A stretch of DNA of 53,251 bases, from NCBI GenBank assembly GCA_032111745.1, contig JAULUH010000534.1:1-53251 (forward strand), read 5' to 3'. The position numbers were made by a program, and so were the translations under genes. The DNA is from JAULUH01 sp032111745 (GTDB taxonomy: Bacteria > Chloroflexota > Anaerolineae > JAAEKA01). Shown here one piece after another: positions 11,103-18,936 of the stretch; the first letter of the stretch is position 1; the number at the start of each line of letters is the position of its first letter. The notes under the pieces were generated by a model. It saw only the letters and a program-made list of their open reading frames with translations. It did not search any database and was not told where the DNA came from.

Positions 11103-12333
11103 AACCAGGGGCGCCGGCTTGTACCCAGCGCCGGATCAGGCCGCGAAAGTGCTCGACGAAGTGCTCCTGCTCGTGGGCGGGGAAGGTGGAGCGCACCATG
11201 AATACCAGCAGGTCGTCGAGTTCTTGCGCCTGGGCGAGCTCCCACATGGCCTCGTCCAGGTGGGCCAGCTGGGAGGCCCGGAACTCCTCAAAACGCTCGG
11301 TTTCGAAGTAGCGGTCGGCCAGGGCGCCATAGGCGGCGAGCTTCTCGGCGTAAGTGCGGTCGGAGTCGGCGATGCGGAAGTACTCGGCCGTCTCCATGTC
11401 GATGCGCATAGGCCGATCGGTGGCCAGGCAGAATAGGCTCCAGGCCAGCAGTGACTTGATGGCCCACGGGAAGTAGTAGTGCAGGCTCAGGATGGCGATG
11501 TCGGGGCAGGCGTTGGCGAAGTCGATGGGCTGCAAGACGCCGTCCTTGAAGATCGACTCGCAGGAGTTGAACTCCCAGCGGAAGAAGGCGTTGATGACCT
11601 TGACGACGGTCCTGGCCTCCTGCTCCTTGTCTGCGGGAAGAAACTCGCTGTCGACTATGTAGCGGGCATGCATGGGCTGGCCGGGGTCGTAGTGCATGAC
11701 CTGCACCTGCGGGCCGATAGCCAGGGCGCGCACGAAGATGTCGAAGTTTTCCAGCCCCTGTTGCAGGTGCATCATCGCTTGCCCCGAATTGTCGTAGGCC
11801 TGCATGAGCTGCCACTCGTCGCCGATGCGGCTTACCCCTCGCCAGCCGCCGCCGTCAAAGGGTTTCATGTACAGCGGGTAGCGGATCTGTGCTGCAATGC
11901 CCGGCAGGTCGAACCAGTCGTGATAACGGGCGGCGGTGCGCCGGTACTTGTCGGTGTCCGGTCCGATCTTGCTGGGGATGAGCCAGGTCTCGGGGATGGG
12001 CAGGCCCAGCCGGATCATGGCACAGTAGGCCGAGTGCTTCTCCATGCTCTGGAAGGTGAAGGGGCTGTTGAGCAGGTAGGTGTTGTTGACCAGCGCCGCC
12101 TTCTTCAGCCACTCGCGCGGGTGGAAATGCCAATAGGCCAGACGGTCGATGACCAGGCTGTAGCTGGTCGGCGCGCGCAGGTTGAACGGGTGGATGCGGA
12201 TGCGCTCCACCTCGGTGGCGAGGGTATCGCCGTGATAGGGAAAGGCAGGCTGCAGCCGGCGGTGGAGCTGCTCGAACGCTACCGGCCAGTCGTCCTCGTC
12301 GCTCAGCATCAGGCCAATCTTCTTGGTGACCAT
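11098..12333 (-). CDS. ATP-grasp-fold protein, second of a tandem pair
   Basis: 411 residues, paralogue of the next upstream gene (about 60% identical by eye along the full length). ATP-grasp hallmarks: YPLYMKPFDGGGWRGVSRI, with the nucleotide-binding Lys at 157 and a Gly-rich loop just after it, and later QPIDFANACPD, which fits the Asp-x-x-Asn metal site of ATP-grasp ligases. The N-terminal part (KKIGLMLSDEDDWP) resembles a pre-ATP-grasp Rossmann half. The family joins carboxylates to amines or thiols using ATP; no substrate can be named. It starts 19 bases after the stop of its paralogue, so both come from one mRNA. No signal peptide; cytoplasmic. Confidence 0.75.
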   Translation of the reverse strand: MVTKKIGLMLSDEDDWPVAFEQLHRRLQPAFPYHGDTLATEVERIRIHPFNLRAPTSYSLVIDRLAYWHFHPREWLKKAALVNNTYLLNSPFTFQSMEKHSAYCAMIRLGLPIPETWLIPSKIGPDTDKYRRTAARYHDWFDLPGIAAQIRYPLYMKPFDGGGWRGVSRIGDEWQLMQAYDNSGQAMMHLQQGLENFDIFVRALAIGPQVQVMHYDPGQPMHARYIVDSEFLPADKEQEARTVVKVINAFFRWEFNSCESIFKDGVLQPIDFANACPDIAILSLHYYFPWAIKSLLAWSLFCLATDRPMRIDMETAEYFRIADSDRTYAEKLAAYGALADRYFETERFEEFRASQLAHLDEAMWELAQAQELDDLLVFMVRSTFPAHEQEHFVEHFRGLIRRWVQAGAPGS

Positions 12334-12352
12334 GGTGATCCGTTACCGTGTC

Positions 12353-13603
12353 CTAGGGATTGGAGGGTGTTCCGGCATTGGTGTCCACCCAGTGCCGCAG
12401 GATAGCGCGATAGTGCTCGACGAAGTGCTCCTGCTCGTGGGCGGGGAACTTGTCGCGCACGATGCCCACCAGAATGCCGTCGAAGTCCGGGGTCTGCACG
12501 AATTCCCACATGGCCTCGTCGAGCCAGCCCAGCTCCGTGGCCCGGAACTCGTCGAAGCGCCCGGTGGCATAGTAGTCATCTACCAGGGCCTCGTAGGCCT
12601 CCAGCTTCTCCTCGTAGCTGCGCTCCGAATCGGCAATGGCGAAGTAGTCCTCGGTGTTCATGTCCAGGCGCAGGCGATGATCGGTGGCCAGGCAGAAGGT
12701 GCTCCAGGCCAGCAGCGATTTCACGGCCCAGGGGAAGTAGTAGTGCAGGCTGGTGAGGTGCATGTCCGGGCAGGCATTGGCGAAGTCGATGGGATGCAGG
12801 ATGCCGTTCTTCAGGATGGCCTCGCATGAATTGAGCTCCCAGCGGAAGAAGGCGTTGATCACCTTGGTCATGATGACGATCTCGCGGCCCTTCTCCGGGC
12901 TGAGGAAGTCGTGGTCGACCTGGTAGCGGGCATGGATGGGCTGCGCCGGATCGTAGTGCATGGGCTGCACCTGGGGGCCGATGCCCAGGGCCCGCACAAA
13001 GACCTCGAAGTCCTCCAGGGCAGCCTGGAGATGCATCATGGACTGGCCCGAACTGTCATAGGCCCGCATAAGCTCCCACGGATTGCCAATGCGGCTGACG
13101 CCTCGCCAACCCCCGCCGTCGAAGGGCTTCATGTAGAGTGGATAGCCGAACTGCTGCTCGGCAATGCCGGGCAGATCGAAGAAATCATAGTACTTGTCCG
13201 CCGTAAGCTGGTAGCCCTCCTTGTCGGGATAGGCCTTGGGCGGGATGAGCCAGGTCTTGGGGATGTGGAAGCCCAGGCGGATCATGGCACAGTAGGCGGA
13301 GTGCTTTTCCATGCTCTGGAAGGTAAAGGGATTGTTGAGCAGGTAGACCCCGTTGATCAGCGCCGCCTTCTTCAGCCACTCGCGCGGGTTGAGCTGCCAG
13401 TGGGACAGCCGGTCGATGATCAGGTTGTAGGTGGTGTCCGCGGCCAGGTCGAAAGGGTGGACGCGGACCCGCTCGACGTCCACGTGCAGCGGTTTTCCGC
13501 GGACGGTAGCGATCGGATCGCGGCGCCGGAACATCATCTCCAGCGCGGTGGGCCAGTCTTCCTCTGTGCCGCCAATGAGCAAGCCGATCTTCTTCCTGGA
13601 CAT
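12353..13603 (-). CDS. ATP-grasp-fold protein, first of a tandem pair
   Basis: 416 residues. The ATG at 13603 has an ideal GGAGG ribosome binding site. Same layout as its neighbour: MSRKKIGLLIGGTEEDWPTA, an invariant-looking block PFTFQSMEKHSAYCAMIRLG (about 92-111) shared by both copies, Lys159 in YMKPFDGGGWRGV, and Asp273/Asn276 in HPIDFANACPD. The strong conservation of both copies, including all putative catalytic residues, argues that both are active, perhaps on successive acceptor groups or as a heterodimer. It follows the esterase gene by 77 bases, and that gap holds a possible promoter of its own. I know of no characterised member. Confidence 0.78.
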   Translation of the reverse strand: MSRKKIGLLIGGTEEDWPTALEMMFRRRDPIATVRGKPLHVDVERVRVHPFDLAADTTYNLIIDRLSHWQLNPREWLKKAALINGVYLLNNPFTFQSMEKHSAYCAMIRLGFHIPKTWLIPPKAYPDKEGYQLTADKYYDFFDLPGIAEQQFGYPLYMKPFDGGGWRGVSRIGNPWELMRAYDSSGQSMMHLQAALEDFEVFVRALGIGPQVQPMHYDPAQPIHARYQVDHDFLSPEKGREIVIMTKVINAFFRWELNSCEAILKNGILHPIDFANACPDMHLTSLHYYFPWAVKSLLAWSTFCLATDHRLRLDMNTEDYFAIADSERSYEEKLEAYEALVDDYYATGRFDEFRATELGWLDEAMWEFVQTPDFDGILVGIVRDKFPAHEQEHFVEHYRAILRHWVDTNAGTPSNP

Positions 13604-13635
13604 GGTGCCTCCTGGTGGGTGGGAAACTACCCGGA

Positions 13636-13664
13636 ATTGTACCCAAAAGCTCCAGCGGTGAAAA
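13636..13664 (-). promoter_or_regulatory. Possible internal promoter for the ATP-grasp pair
   Basis: Minus strand: TTTTCA at 13664-13659, a 17-base spacer and TACAAT at 13641-13636, with a start about 26 bases before the ATG at 13603. The -35 match is weak, the -10 good. Confidence 0.4.
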
Positions 13665-13680
13665 GTCGTCCTGAGAGGTC

Positions 13681-14856
13681 TCAGGCGGGCAGGAGGAAGC
13701 TGAATACCAGGGGCAGCCGGGCTGCCCAGGCCGCCTCGCTGTGGGTGGCGCCTTCGTCCAGGTAGTACTGGAAGTCGACCCCCTCGACGTAGCCGGCCTC
13801 CAGCAGCGCCCGGCGGGCGTGCCGGGTGTCGCCCATGCCATCGTCGCCACGAAAGGGGGAGCTGCGCGTGCCGCTATCCAGCCACAGGCGCACATCCCGG
13901 CGGGGCAGGTACCGGATACGCTCGATGGCTTCCAGCTTGCCGTTGGCCGACCGGGTGGTCCAGAAGGACGTCGACAGGGCGGCGTGGCTGTGCGCGAAGT
14001 CGGGGTACTCCCAGGCCATGTAGAGCGAGAAGAGCCCGCCCATGGACGAGCCACAAGTGGCAGTGTCGTCCCGGCCCGACAGGACCCGGTAGTGTTGGCG
14101 CAGATAGGGTGCTACCGACTCCTGATAGTAGGCGAAGGTCAGATCAGCCTGGCCCGGCGTGGGCTGGAGAGGACGGCGGGGCGGTGGCGGCGCGTCCGAC
14201 GGCGGCGCAGCCTGCACAGGGTGGCGCGGCGGCGGCATGGCGCGGCTGTAGGGCGGCAGGTATTCCAGGATGCGCTGCTCCGAGCCGTGGCTGACGCCGG
14301 CAATGATGCATTCCCGCATCATGCCCTGGCGGATCAGCAGGTCGGCGGTCAAGTCCGCCTGCCAGGAGCCGGCATAGCTATCGTCTACGAAGGCCTCGAA
14401 ACAGTTTTGGCCGTCCTGCATGTATAGCACCGGGTAACGGTGCTCGGGATGGCTGTCATAGCCGCGCGGTAAGTATACATAAAGAGGTCGCTCAGACAGC
14501 GAGCCGTGAAACCCTTCGATCTTGTGCACGCGCGACGGCGATACCACGGGAGCCGGGCGGTAGGCGTAGAGTTGGCCGTCCTGGATCCACAGGCTGTGCA
14601 GGGCGGTGGTATAGAAGGGCGCAAACTCGGGATGCTCGTAGGAGCCATGGCCGCGATCGATGCGAAACTGCCATTCTCCGGCGGGCAGGTAGCCGGCCAG
14701 GTCAGCCATCCACAGGTTTTCGTCGCCATGCCGGCCTGCACCCGCCCATATTAGCGGGACGCGCTGTTGAAGCAGCTCGCCAGTACAGATCTCGACAATG
14801 GGGCCGGTGGCATGTCCCAGGTAATAGAGATGGTTGGGGGCGAGGGATGACGGCAT
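13681..14856 (-). CDS. Fes/EstD-type alpha/beta-hydrolase esterase
   Basis: 391 residues from the ATG at 14856, 16 bases after the upstream stop; the longer frame is a shadow of that upstream gene. An N-terminal all-beta region (about 1-105) resembles the lid/E-set domain of enterochelin esterases. The hydrolase domain follows: RPLYVYLPRGYD, then CGSSMGG with nucleophile Ser271, Asp327 in LWLDSGT and His372 in GATHSEAAWAARLP. This is the PF00756 putative-esterase family, which cleaves esters of siderophores, acyl or feruloyl groups. A proline-rich insert (about 207-235) interrupts the domain. No signal peptide, so it acts in the cytoplasm. Its position directly before two ATP-grasp genes suggests it works on the same metabolite. 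Confidence 0.85.
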   Translation of the reverse strand: MPSSLAPNHLYYLGHATGPIVEICTGELLQQRVPLIWAGAGRHGDENLWMADLAGYLPAGEWQFRIDRGHGSYEHPEFAPFYTTALHSLWIQDGQLYAYRPAPVVSPSRVHKIEGFHGSLSERPLYVYLPRGYDSHPEHRYPVLYMQDGQNCFEAFVDDSYAGSWQADLTADLLIRQGMMRECIIAGVSHGSEQRILEYLPPYSRAMPPPRHPVQAAPPSDAPPPPRRPLQPTPGQADLTFAYYQESVAPYLRQHYRVLSGRDDTATCGSSMGGLFSLYMAWEYPDFAHSHAALSTSFWTTRSANGKLEAIERIRYLPRRDVRLWLDSGTRSSPFRGDDGMGDTRHARRALLEAGYVEGVDFQYYLDEGATHSEAAWAARLPLVFSFLLPA

Positions 14857-14872
14857 GCCAGGGACGCCAGGG

Positions 14873-16117
14873 CTAGGAAGGCGGCGCAGGCAGGGTGGCG
14901 AGCCAGGACCGCCATTGGTCCTCCAGGGTCCCCAGGTCTTCGGCGAAGACCGCGCTGGCCAGCTCGTGAAAAGGCCGGGGTCCCGATTCCAGCACGGTCC
15001 GCAGGGCGTCATCGCCAGCCAGCCAGCGTACGAAGCTGAAGAATACCCTCATCTGGGCGCCAGCCAGGTCATTGGAGGCGTTGCCGTCACGGACCACCTC
15101 TCGCCAGACCATGTCCAGCGGCAGAGGGTGATTGCCGGCCTGGAGATGCTCCTGTAGGACGGGCAGGCCGGGCAGGGGTGCGCCGGCCAATTCACTGGCT
15201 GCCCAGTCTCCAACAGCCTGCCAAAAGGCAGGAGCAGCTTCCGGTGCTTTTTCCTGGGTGATTTGGATGGCCAGCTGGCGCACCAACTCCTGGCGCAGGC
15301 TCTCTCCGGCGATAGACCCCATGGCATCGATGCCGGCCAGGGAGGGGGACGGCAGATAGATGCCGGCAGCTTTCTGCTCCTCCGACAGGCTGCCAGCATA
15401 GTGGAGCCACAGGCTGATGGTCCTGCCGCCTGGTGCACACCCAACCTCCGTGCACACCTCCACGTAGGTGCGCTCGGCCAGGTTGATCAGGTCGTCGACA
15501 TAGGGCTGATCGCGTTGCCGGTAGGTCAGGCGAAAATGGGGTGCGGTGGCCGTCTGTTCCTCTCCGAAGGCCTCGGGCCAGGGCTGGGCCAGGTGCCATT
15601 GCCAGTTGTAGAGCCGAAAGAATCCCAGCTTCTCGGTGGTCGAGCCGTCCTCCCCGATCTCTTGCAGGGTTGCTATAGCCCGATAGCCATCGAGGTCGAT
15701 CTCTGCTACCCTGACGGAGCGCGGCAGGTCGCCGGGAGTCCCGGCGTCCAGGGTGCCCAGCACCTGGTCATGCCACACGGGATCGCGGCGATCCAGCACG
15801 GCACTGAGCAGCTCCCGGTTGCCCTGGCGGCGGGCGTCCAGGGCCTCCTGGGCCACAGCCTCAATGTCGCGGCGGGCCCGTTCGTTGCCCTGGTTGGCGT
15901 TCCAGAGCACGGCGCCGCCGAAGGCAACCACGAATGCCAGGGGCAGGATGAGGAGCAGCAGCCAGCGCCCTGAGGGCAGCCTGATGGCCGGCGCGGGCCG
16001 GCGGGTGGCCGCGATGGTTCCACCGCGCGTGCTCAACTCAAACGGGTGCTCGGTCTCTTCGGTCCAGGCGACGTCCGGATGGTCGTCCCCTTCCTGCCAG
16101 TTCAGCTCAATGCTCAT
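14873..16117 (-). CDS. Single-TM anchored protein with degenerate peptidase-MA-like domain
   Basis: 414 residues: a cytoplasmic acidic N-terminus (1-45), one TM helix (WLLLLILPLAFVVAFGGAVLW, 52-72) and a large extracytoplasmic part. The middle (GFFRLYNWQWHLAQPWPEAFG...APHFRLTYRQRD) resembles the SnoaL-like plus peptidase-MA layout common in Chloroflexi, where a metallopeptidase HExxH normally follows. Here the equivalent helix reads GESLRQELVRQLAIQ with no HExxH, so it is probably not a protease. Function unknown. It overlaps the end of birA by 11 bases and is followed closely by the esterase, so it belongs to this operon. Confidence 0.7.
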   Translation of the reverse strand: MSIELNWQEGDDHPDVAWTEETEHPFELSTRGGTIAATRRPAPAIRLPSGRWLLLLILPLAFVVAFGGAVLWNANQGNERARRDIEAVAQEALDARRQGNRELLSAVLDRRDPVWHDQVLGTLDAGTPGDLPRSVRVAEIDLDGYRAIATLQEIGEDGSTTEKLGFFRLYNWQWHLAQPWPEAFGEEQTATAPHFRLTYRQRDQPYVDDLINLAERTYVEVCTEVGCAPGGRTISLWLHYAGSLSEEQKAAGIYLPSPSLAGIDAMGSIAGESLRQELVRQLAIQITQEKAPEAAPAFWQAVGDWAASELAGAPLPGLPVLQEHLQAGNHPLPLDMVWREVVRDGNASNDLAGAQMRVFFSFVRWLAGDDALRTVLESGPRPFHELASAVFAEDLGTLEDQWRSWLATLPAPPS

Positions 16118-16898
16118 GGCGCAATGTCACGTCCACAGCCCGTATGATCTCCTCGTGGCCGTCGTCGAGGCGAATGCGCAGCGCGCCATCGTCCAGGACG
16201 CCGCACGCGGTGCCGCTGATGGTCTGCCCGCCGGGCAGGTGAGCCTCAACCGCCCGGTTGAGGGTTACCAGCCGGGCGGACCAGGCTGGCACCGGGCTGA
16301 CGCCGCGGCGCAAGGCCAGGTAATGCTCCTCGGTGCGCTCCAGAATCGCCACCAATAATGCGGACGGGTCCACCGTATATCCCAGCTCCTGTTGCAGGCT
16401 GGTGGCGATGGTCTGCAGGTCAGGCTGGGAACTGAAGTCGACGTTGGCGTTCAGGCCGAGGCCGGCGACCACGTGGCTGAGCCGCTCGCCACTGAAGGTG
16501 CCCTCGGCCAGGATGCCGGCCAGCTTACGGCCGCGGAGCTCCAGGTCATTGGGCCACTTGAGGTCCGGCCGCAAGCCACAAATGTGTTCCACGGCCTCTG
16601 CGGTGCCGAGGGCAAGGCACATGGTGATCCAGGGGACGTGGGTGCCTGGCAGGGTGGGCCGCAGGAGCAGCGACAGATAGAGCCCACCGGCAGGGGGCGA
16701 CCACCAGCTGCGCCCGGCGCGGCCGCGGCCGGCCAGCTGCTGTCCGGCGACCACAGCCAGGCCCTCGGGGGCGCCGGCGTCCGCCGCGACCCGGACCAGG
16801 TCCTGGGTAGAGTCCACTTGTGCCTCGTAGTGCAAGGGCCGGCCGAGGAGGGTGGTAGTGAGCATAGCCTGGGCAGCGGCGACGTCCAGTGAGTACAT
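16107..16898 (-). CDS. birA: Biotin--[acetyl-CoA-carboxylase] ligase
   Basis: 263 residues. The enzyme makes biotinyl-AMP and transfers biotin to the carrier lysine of acetyl-CoA carboxylase. The biotin-binding motif GRGRAGRSW is at 57-65, with DSTQDL before it (the usual DSTN reads DSTQ), and the KWPNDLELRGRKLAGILAEG block carries the catalytic lysine. The C-terminal small beta domain is present (GTACGVLDDGALRIRLDDG). There is no N-terminal winged helix, so this is a monofunctional ligase, not a BirA-type repressor. It is the first gene of the minus-strand operon that continues to the esterase. Confidence 0.95.
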   Translation of the reverse strand: MYSLDVAAAQAMLTTTLLGRPLHYEAQVDSTQDLVRVAADAGAPEGLAVVAGQQLAGRGRAGRSWWSPPAGGLYLSLLLRPTLPGTHVPWITMCLALGTAEAVEHICGLRPDLKWPNDLELRGRKLAGILAEGTFSGERLSHVVAGLGLNANVDFSSQPDLQTIATSLQQELGYTVDPSALLVAILERTEEHYLALRRGVSPVPAWSARLVTLNRAVEAHLPGGQTISGTACGVLDDGALRIRLDDGHEEIIRAVDVTLRHEH

Positions 16899-16950
16899 GG
16901 TTCATGGCCTGGCCCGCACAGGGCGGCGCGGGTGGCTACAGGCAGCGTGC

Positions 16951-16979
16951 ATGGTACACAGACGGTGCCACCCTGTCAA
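16951..16979 (-). promoter_or_regulatory. birA operon promoter
   Basis: Minus strand: perfect TTGACA at 16979-16974, a 17-base spacer and TACCAT at 16956-16951. The start would be near 16944, about 46 bases before the birA ATG. Confidence 0.55.
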
Positions 16980-16998
16980 GGCGCCAGACGATCAAGTC

Positions 16999-17160
16999 AG
17001 GGCTTCTCAAAAGTTGCAAACACGGCACGCCTGTCACCCTGAGCGGGTCTTGCACGCAACTTGCACAACGCCGAATCGCCAGCGAAGGGTCTAGGTATGC
17101 GACGGGGGATGCTTCGGCGGACCTCAGCATGACACTCACAAGGACTTTTTGAGAAGCCCT
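16999..17160. mobile_element. MITE-like element with terminal inverted repeats
   Basis: About 162 bp bounded by near-perfect terminal inverted repeats: AGGGCTTCTCAAAAGT at 16999-17014 and the complement of AGGGCTTCTCAAAAAGT at 17144-17160 (one A indel). There is no reading frame for a transposase. Inside is an imperfect CCTGTCACCCTGAGCGGGTC...GCGAAGGGTCT...GCTTCGGCGGACCTCAGCATGAC layout, which I recognise as an interspersed palindrome common in Chloroflexi and other environmental genomes. No target-site duplication is evident. Together with 17173-17206 it fills most of the 424-base stretch between birA and the next gene. Confidence 0.65.
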
Positions 17161-17172
17161 GCGACCAAGCAG

Positions 17173-17206
17173 TGCGTAGAGACGCAAAATCTTGCGTCTC
17201 TACGCA
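17173..17206. repeat. Perfect 15-bp hairpin repeat (REP type)
   Basis: TGCGTAGAGACGCAA, a 4-base loop AATC, then its exact complement TTGCGTCTCTACGCA. GTAGAGACGC-type hairpins are widespread dispersed repeats in Chloroflexi and cyanobacteria. It lies ten bases upstream of the -35 box for the next gene and just after the MITE-like element. Confidence 0.75.
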
Positions 17207-17215
17207 TGTTACCCT

Positions 17216-17244
17216 TTGACGAGGACCAGTCTTCGCGGTACAAT
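17216..17244 (+). promoter_or_regulatory. Promoter of the small membrane protein gene
   Basis: TTGACG at 17216-17221, 17 bases, TACAAT at 17239-17244. The start would be near 17251, about 70 bases before the ATG at 17323. Confidence 0.6.
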
Positions 17245-17322
17245 TTTCGCACATCGGAAGTCTGCTTGCTGTCCCGCCGCCAGCAGTTGTGATAGCCTGC
17301 ACAACATGTGGGGCCATGGACT

Positions 17323-17862
17323 ATGGAACAACCACAACAGCTCACGCGCAGCGAGCTTTATAAGCTCTCGCACCAGTGTCTGGAGTATGCCCGCCGCCTG
17401 GCGACTCATGACCAGGGCGAGGTGAATCGCGAGCTGTGCCGTGAGTACAACCGGTTTCTCGACCATGTGCACAGCTACGATCTGCTGCGCCAGCCCCTGG
17501 CTCGCCTGAGGCCGGCCCGCGGCATCACGCGCTGGATGGTGCTGGCGGCAGTGCTGCTGGTCTGGCTGCTCTTGAGCATGGTTGGGTCGTGGGTCTTCGA
17601 ACAGCTCCCCCTCATGCTACTGCTGGGCATCAGCACGATGCTGATCTTCATGGTGTACCTGGTGCCGCCCGCAGCCTATGGCACCTCGGTGGAACAAATC
17701 GAGGGCGGCGTGCTGGCCGTGGTGACAGAGCTGCAGAAGATCCTCGCCAGCGAGCAACTGGGCCTGAGCGAGGCGGCCTTTTTCGTGGTTCGGGACGTGT
17801 TGCAGGAGGCATCCGACGAGCTACGCCAGCAGGTCTATCTGAGCCGGGCCGAGCTGCGCTGA
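17323..17862 (+). CDS. Two-TM membrane protein, function unknown
   Basis: 179 residues from the ATG at 17323; an in-frame GTG 15 bases earlier is possible. The N-terminal 65 residues are helical and charged (RSELYKLSHQCLEYARRLATHDQ). Two TM helices follow (MVLAAVLLVWLLLSMVGSWV and PLMLLLGISTMLIFMVYLV), then a C-terminal cytoplasmic helical region ending DVLQEASDELRQQVYLSRAELR. No family recognised. It has its own promoter. The next gene (ABC substrate-binding protein) starts 51 bases downstream on the same strand, so read-through is possible. Confidence 0.7.
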   Translation: MEQPQQLTRSELYKLSHQCLEYARRLATHDQGEVNRELCREYNRFLDHVHSYDLLRQPLARLRPARGITRWMVLAAVLLVWLLLSMVGSWVFEQLPLMLLLGISTMLIFMVYLVPPAAYGTSVEQIEGGVLAVVTELQKILASEQLGLSEAAFFVVRDVLQEASDELRQQVYLSRAELR

Positions 17863-17913
17863 GCACGTCGAATGCTTGAGATAGTTCGCTAATCTGTCTG
17901 TGGAGGTTCGAAC

Positions 17914-18936
17914 GTGAAGGTTGTGAGTATCGATAGTGGCAGGGGGTGGCCCGGGAGAGCCGCTCTACCAGTGGTGGGACTACTGCTGGCCCTGGCCGTG
18001 ATAGCCGGTGCATGTGTGCCGCCGCAGACACCTCAGCCGCCGGCTGCGGAGACGACCGGGGACACCGGATTGAAGATCGCCCTGCTGCCGGTCATGGATG
18101 TGCTGCCCTTCTATGTAGCCGAGCAGAAAGGCTACTTCGCCGAGGAGGGCATCCAGGTCGAGGCGGTGCCGGTCAAGACCGCGCAGGAACGAGACACGTT
18201 GATGCAGACTGGCCAGGTGGACGGTGAGCTGACCGACCTGATCGGCCCGGTGCTGCTGAACCAGAATCAGCCCATGGCCAAGGTCGTGTACACGGCGCGA
18301 CGGGCCTACCCGGACTCGCCCATGTTCAGCATCCTGGCCGGGCCAGGCAGCACCGCCACCACGCCGGCGGACCTGAAGGGGGTGCCCATCGGCATCAGCC
18401 AGAACACGGTGATCGAATACCTGACCGACCGCATGCTGCAGGCCGAAGGGCTGGCCGCCGAGGACATCGCCATCACCGAGGTGAGCGCCATCCCGGTGCG
18501 CTTTGAGCTGCTGATGAAGGGCGAGCTGGCCGCAGCGAATCTGCCGGATCCACTGGCCTCGGGGGCAGTGGCCGCCGGCGCGCGCACGATCATCGATGAT
18601 TCCAAGTATCCTGAGCTGGCCCAGAGCGTGCTGGTGTTCCGCACCGAAGCCCTGGAGGCCAAGCCGGAGACGGTCCAGAAGTTCCTCCGGGCCTGGGACC
18701 GGGCCGCGGCCGACATCAACGCCAGTCCCGACGACTACCGCGACCTGCTGATCCAGGTCGGCCGCGTGCCCGAGTCTATCCAGGGCACCTACAGCATGCC
18801 GCCCTTCCCCACCGGGAGCATTACCAGCGAGGCCGAGATGGCGGACGTGGTGCAGTGGGCCCGGGACAAGGGCAAGATCACGGCCGACATCCCCTACCAG
18901 GACCTGGTCGATCCGAGCTACATGCCGGGCAACTGA
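17914..18936 (+). CDS. ABC transporter substrate-binding lipoprotein (SsuA/NMT1-like)
   Basis: 340 residues, GTG start with GGAGG ten bases upstream. The N-terminus has a hydrophobic signal (ALPVVGLLLALAVIAGAC) with a lipobox-like end at Cys, then a Pro/Gln linker. The mature part, LKIALLPVMDVLPFYVAEQKGYFAEEGIQVEAVPVK, is the standard opening of the NMT1/SsuA/TauA family, which binds sulfonates, nitrate, thiamine precursors or riboflavin. ADLKGVPIGIS and the KFLRAWDRA block fit too. The ligand cannot be told from sequence. The stop codon overlaps the start of the ATPase gene (TGATG), so the three genes form one importer operon. Confidence 0.9.
   Translation: MKVVSIDSGRGWPGRAALPVVGLLLALAVIAGACVPPQTPQPPAAETTGDTGLKIALLPVMDVLPFYVAEQKGYFAEEGIQVEAVPVKTAQERDTLMQTGQVDGELTDLIGPVLLNQNQPMAKVVYTARRAYPDSPMFSILAGPGSTATTPADLKGVPIGISQNTVIEYLTDRMLQAEGLAAEDIAITEVSAIPVRFELLMKGELAAANLPDPLASGAVAAGARTIIDDSKYPELAQSVLVFRTEALEAKPETVQKFLRAWDRAAADINASPDDYRDLLIQVGRVPESIQGTYSMPPFPTGSITSEAEMADVVQWARDKGKITADIPYQDLVDPSYMPGN

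Noticed and set aside
17897..17915. GGTTCGAAC resembling a tRNA T-loop
   Set aside because: No acceptor stem, anticodon arm or D-loop surrounds it. It is the ribosome binding region of the substrate-binding protein gene.
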